From the NCBI GenBank assembly GCA_903873965.1, contig CAIQQO010000329.1:1-35783 (forward strand): DNA of 35,783 bases, read 5' to 3'. Under the pieces are notes generated by a model. The model had not been told where the DNA came from. It ran no database searches and saw only the letters and a program-made list of their open reading frames with translations. The position numbers were made by a program, and so were the translations under genes. Below are positions 34,831-35,783 of the stretch, piece by piece (position 1 is the stretch's first letter; the number at the start of each line of letters is the position of its first letter). Source of the DNA: an uncultured bacterium. GTDB lineage: Bacteria; Chloroflexota; Anaerolineae; J036; Brachytrichaceae.

Positions 34831-35039
34831 GTGTGCCGATTGTATCCCGGCACTGGTATGGCACATTAGACTAATGGCGCGCGTGCACTTAGCGAGTAAA
34901 GAGGCAAAAAAGTTGATTGACGCCTGCATCACTCGTGACTACAATTCAATCAGTGGTTTTACTTCGATAAAACCCAGCCGATCAGTTTGAATGCTTGCTC
35001 AGTTCAGACCGTCATGAACAGGCACGAGGATAGTGAACT

Positions 35040-35783
35040 ATGAAAAGCCTTGTCGCGAACGAGCATGCTGCTGAAAATGAGCACGTCACCGTTGCCGATG
35101 GCATGAGTGATGCTTGCGTCCATGCGTTGCTACAGTCCATCTTCGAATCGATGGTCGATGGCATTGCGGTGTACAACAACGATGGCGTTATCGTACTGGC
35201 CAATCATGCAGCAGGATTGATTCTGGGCATCAACAGCGAAGTTCTGATCGGCTGTACGATCATCGACTTCCTGTCTGGCGCCATTCGTGAAGATGGCGCG
35301 CCATTCCCGGAAGATCAACATCCAGCCCATTGCACCTTGCAGACTGGCCAACCGCAGACGAATGTCGTCATGGGGTTATATCAACCAGATAATACGTTAG
35401 TCTGGGCAGCCATCAGCACTCGCTTGCTTAATTCGCCGGAGGCGAACGCCAAAGGCTGGGTCGTCGCGACGCTTCGCGATATCACAAGTCGCATGAGGGC
35501 AGAAAGCAACACGCGCGCTGGCGACTGGGATGATCACCGCATGGCCGAGGCCATGCTCGAAGGCGTGGCCATTTACGACAGCGATGCCAAGTTGACCTAT
35601 GTGAACCGGGCGATGGCCAGGCTACATGGCGCGACACAGCAGCAATTGCTGCATGATGCGACGTTGGACTACATCAAACCATACGTGCGATCCGATCAGA
35701 ACGCCAATCACCCAGACAACCGTCCAGCGGTCGACAGAGATGAATTTGACCATCGGATTTTCTGCAGTAATAGCGCCTATGTC
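35040..35783 (+). CDS. multi-PAS sensor protein, N-terminal part (runs off the window)
   Basis: ATG 35040 opens a frame that stays open for 248 codons to the right edge. Residues 30-155 form a PAS domain (D-G-I-A-V-Y-N-N-D-G, V-L-A-N-H-A-A, then A-T-L-R-D-I-T at its end). From about 170 a second PAS begins (E-G-V-A-I-Y-D-S-D, Y-V-N-R-A-M-A). No membrane helix or signal peptide is seen, so it is a cytoplasmic sensor so far. In bacteria such tandem PAS modules usually precede a histidine kinase or a GGDEF domain; the output is off the window. Shine-Dalgarno is weak (GAGG about 11 bases upstream). It is divergent from deoC. Confidence 0.85.
   Translation, partial: MKSLVANEHAAENEHVTVADGMSDACVHALLQSIFESMVDGIAVYNNDGVIVLANHAAGLILGINSEVLIGCTIIDFLSGAIREDGAPFPEDQHPAHCTLQTGQPQTNVVMGLYQPDNTLVWAAISTRLLNSPEANAKGWVVATLRDITSRMRAESNTRAGDWDDHRMAEAMLEGVAIYDSDAKLTYVNRAMARLHGATQQQLLHDATLDYIKPYVRSDQNANHPDNRPAVDRDEFDHRIFCSNSAYV

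Overview
The window is a densely coded stretch of a bacterial chromosome with about 50% G+C. It is most likely from a member of the phylum Chloroflexota; the class cannot be fixed from sequence alone. The pointers are gene content and style: an inositol-phosphate synthase next to an inositol-lipid synthase, giant membrane glycosyltransferases with extracytoplasmic beta-rich tails, a bifunctional phosphoglucose/phosphomannose isomerase, a secreted Ycf48-like protein ending in a short hydrophobic 'VPLVLK' tail, and many starts without a good Shine-Dalgarno. No insertion sequence, integrase, phage gene, CRISPR array or rRNA was seen. No gap without a gene exceeds 300 bases; the largest is 27488-27718, which holds a terminator, a promoter and an operator.

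Layout. (1) 1-1290, plus strand: 3' end of myo-inositol-1-phosphate synthase, then a CDP-alcohol phosphatidyltransferase, with a perfect 14-bp palindrome between them. (2) 1287-6328, minus strand: polA, a PpiC-type lipoprotein foldase and the PGI/PMI isomerase, read in that order. (3) 6444-7796, plus: a metal-dependent amidohydrolase, divergent from polA; both genes look leaderless. (4) 7805-10567, minus: a mannose-family PTS set (EIIB, then a fused EIIC-EIID) with a CPBP-like membrane protein, preceded by tRNA-Val(CAC) and its terminator. (5) 10784-21901: an envelope-glycan block. A GT4 glycosyltransferase is on minus. On plus are a GT39-type membrane glycosyltransferase, a LysM surface protein, a very large multi-pass protein, a solute-binding-like lipoprotein and an MsbA-type ABC exporter. 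The last four overlap end to start, which implies translational coupling. (6) 21888-24769, minus: Cu(I) ATPase CopA and chaperone CopZ, with a CsoR-like operator upstream of copZ and an attenuator-like hairpin between the two genes. (7) 24895-27487, plus: an SDR oxidoreductase, a class-C beta-lactamase-fold hydrolase and an esterase, closed by a strong hairpin. (8) 27719-30238, plus: a PadR regulator with promoter and operator, a 4-helix membrane protein and an MFS drug exporter. (9) 30301-34816, minus: deoC, a large secreted Ycf48/DUF1906 protein and a HAD phosphatase. (10) 35040 to the edge, plus: the start of a multi-PAS sensor protein.

Most genes are recognisable by family. The least explained parts are the fused and incomplete PTS with its membrane partner, the coupled glycan/receptor/exporter block, the Ycf48-DUF1906 secreted protein, and three hairpins placed on or just before start codons (pgsA-like gene, EIIB, copA).
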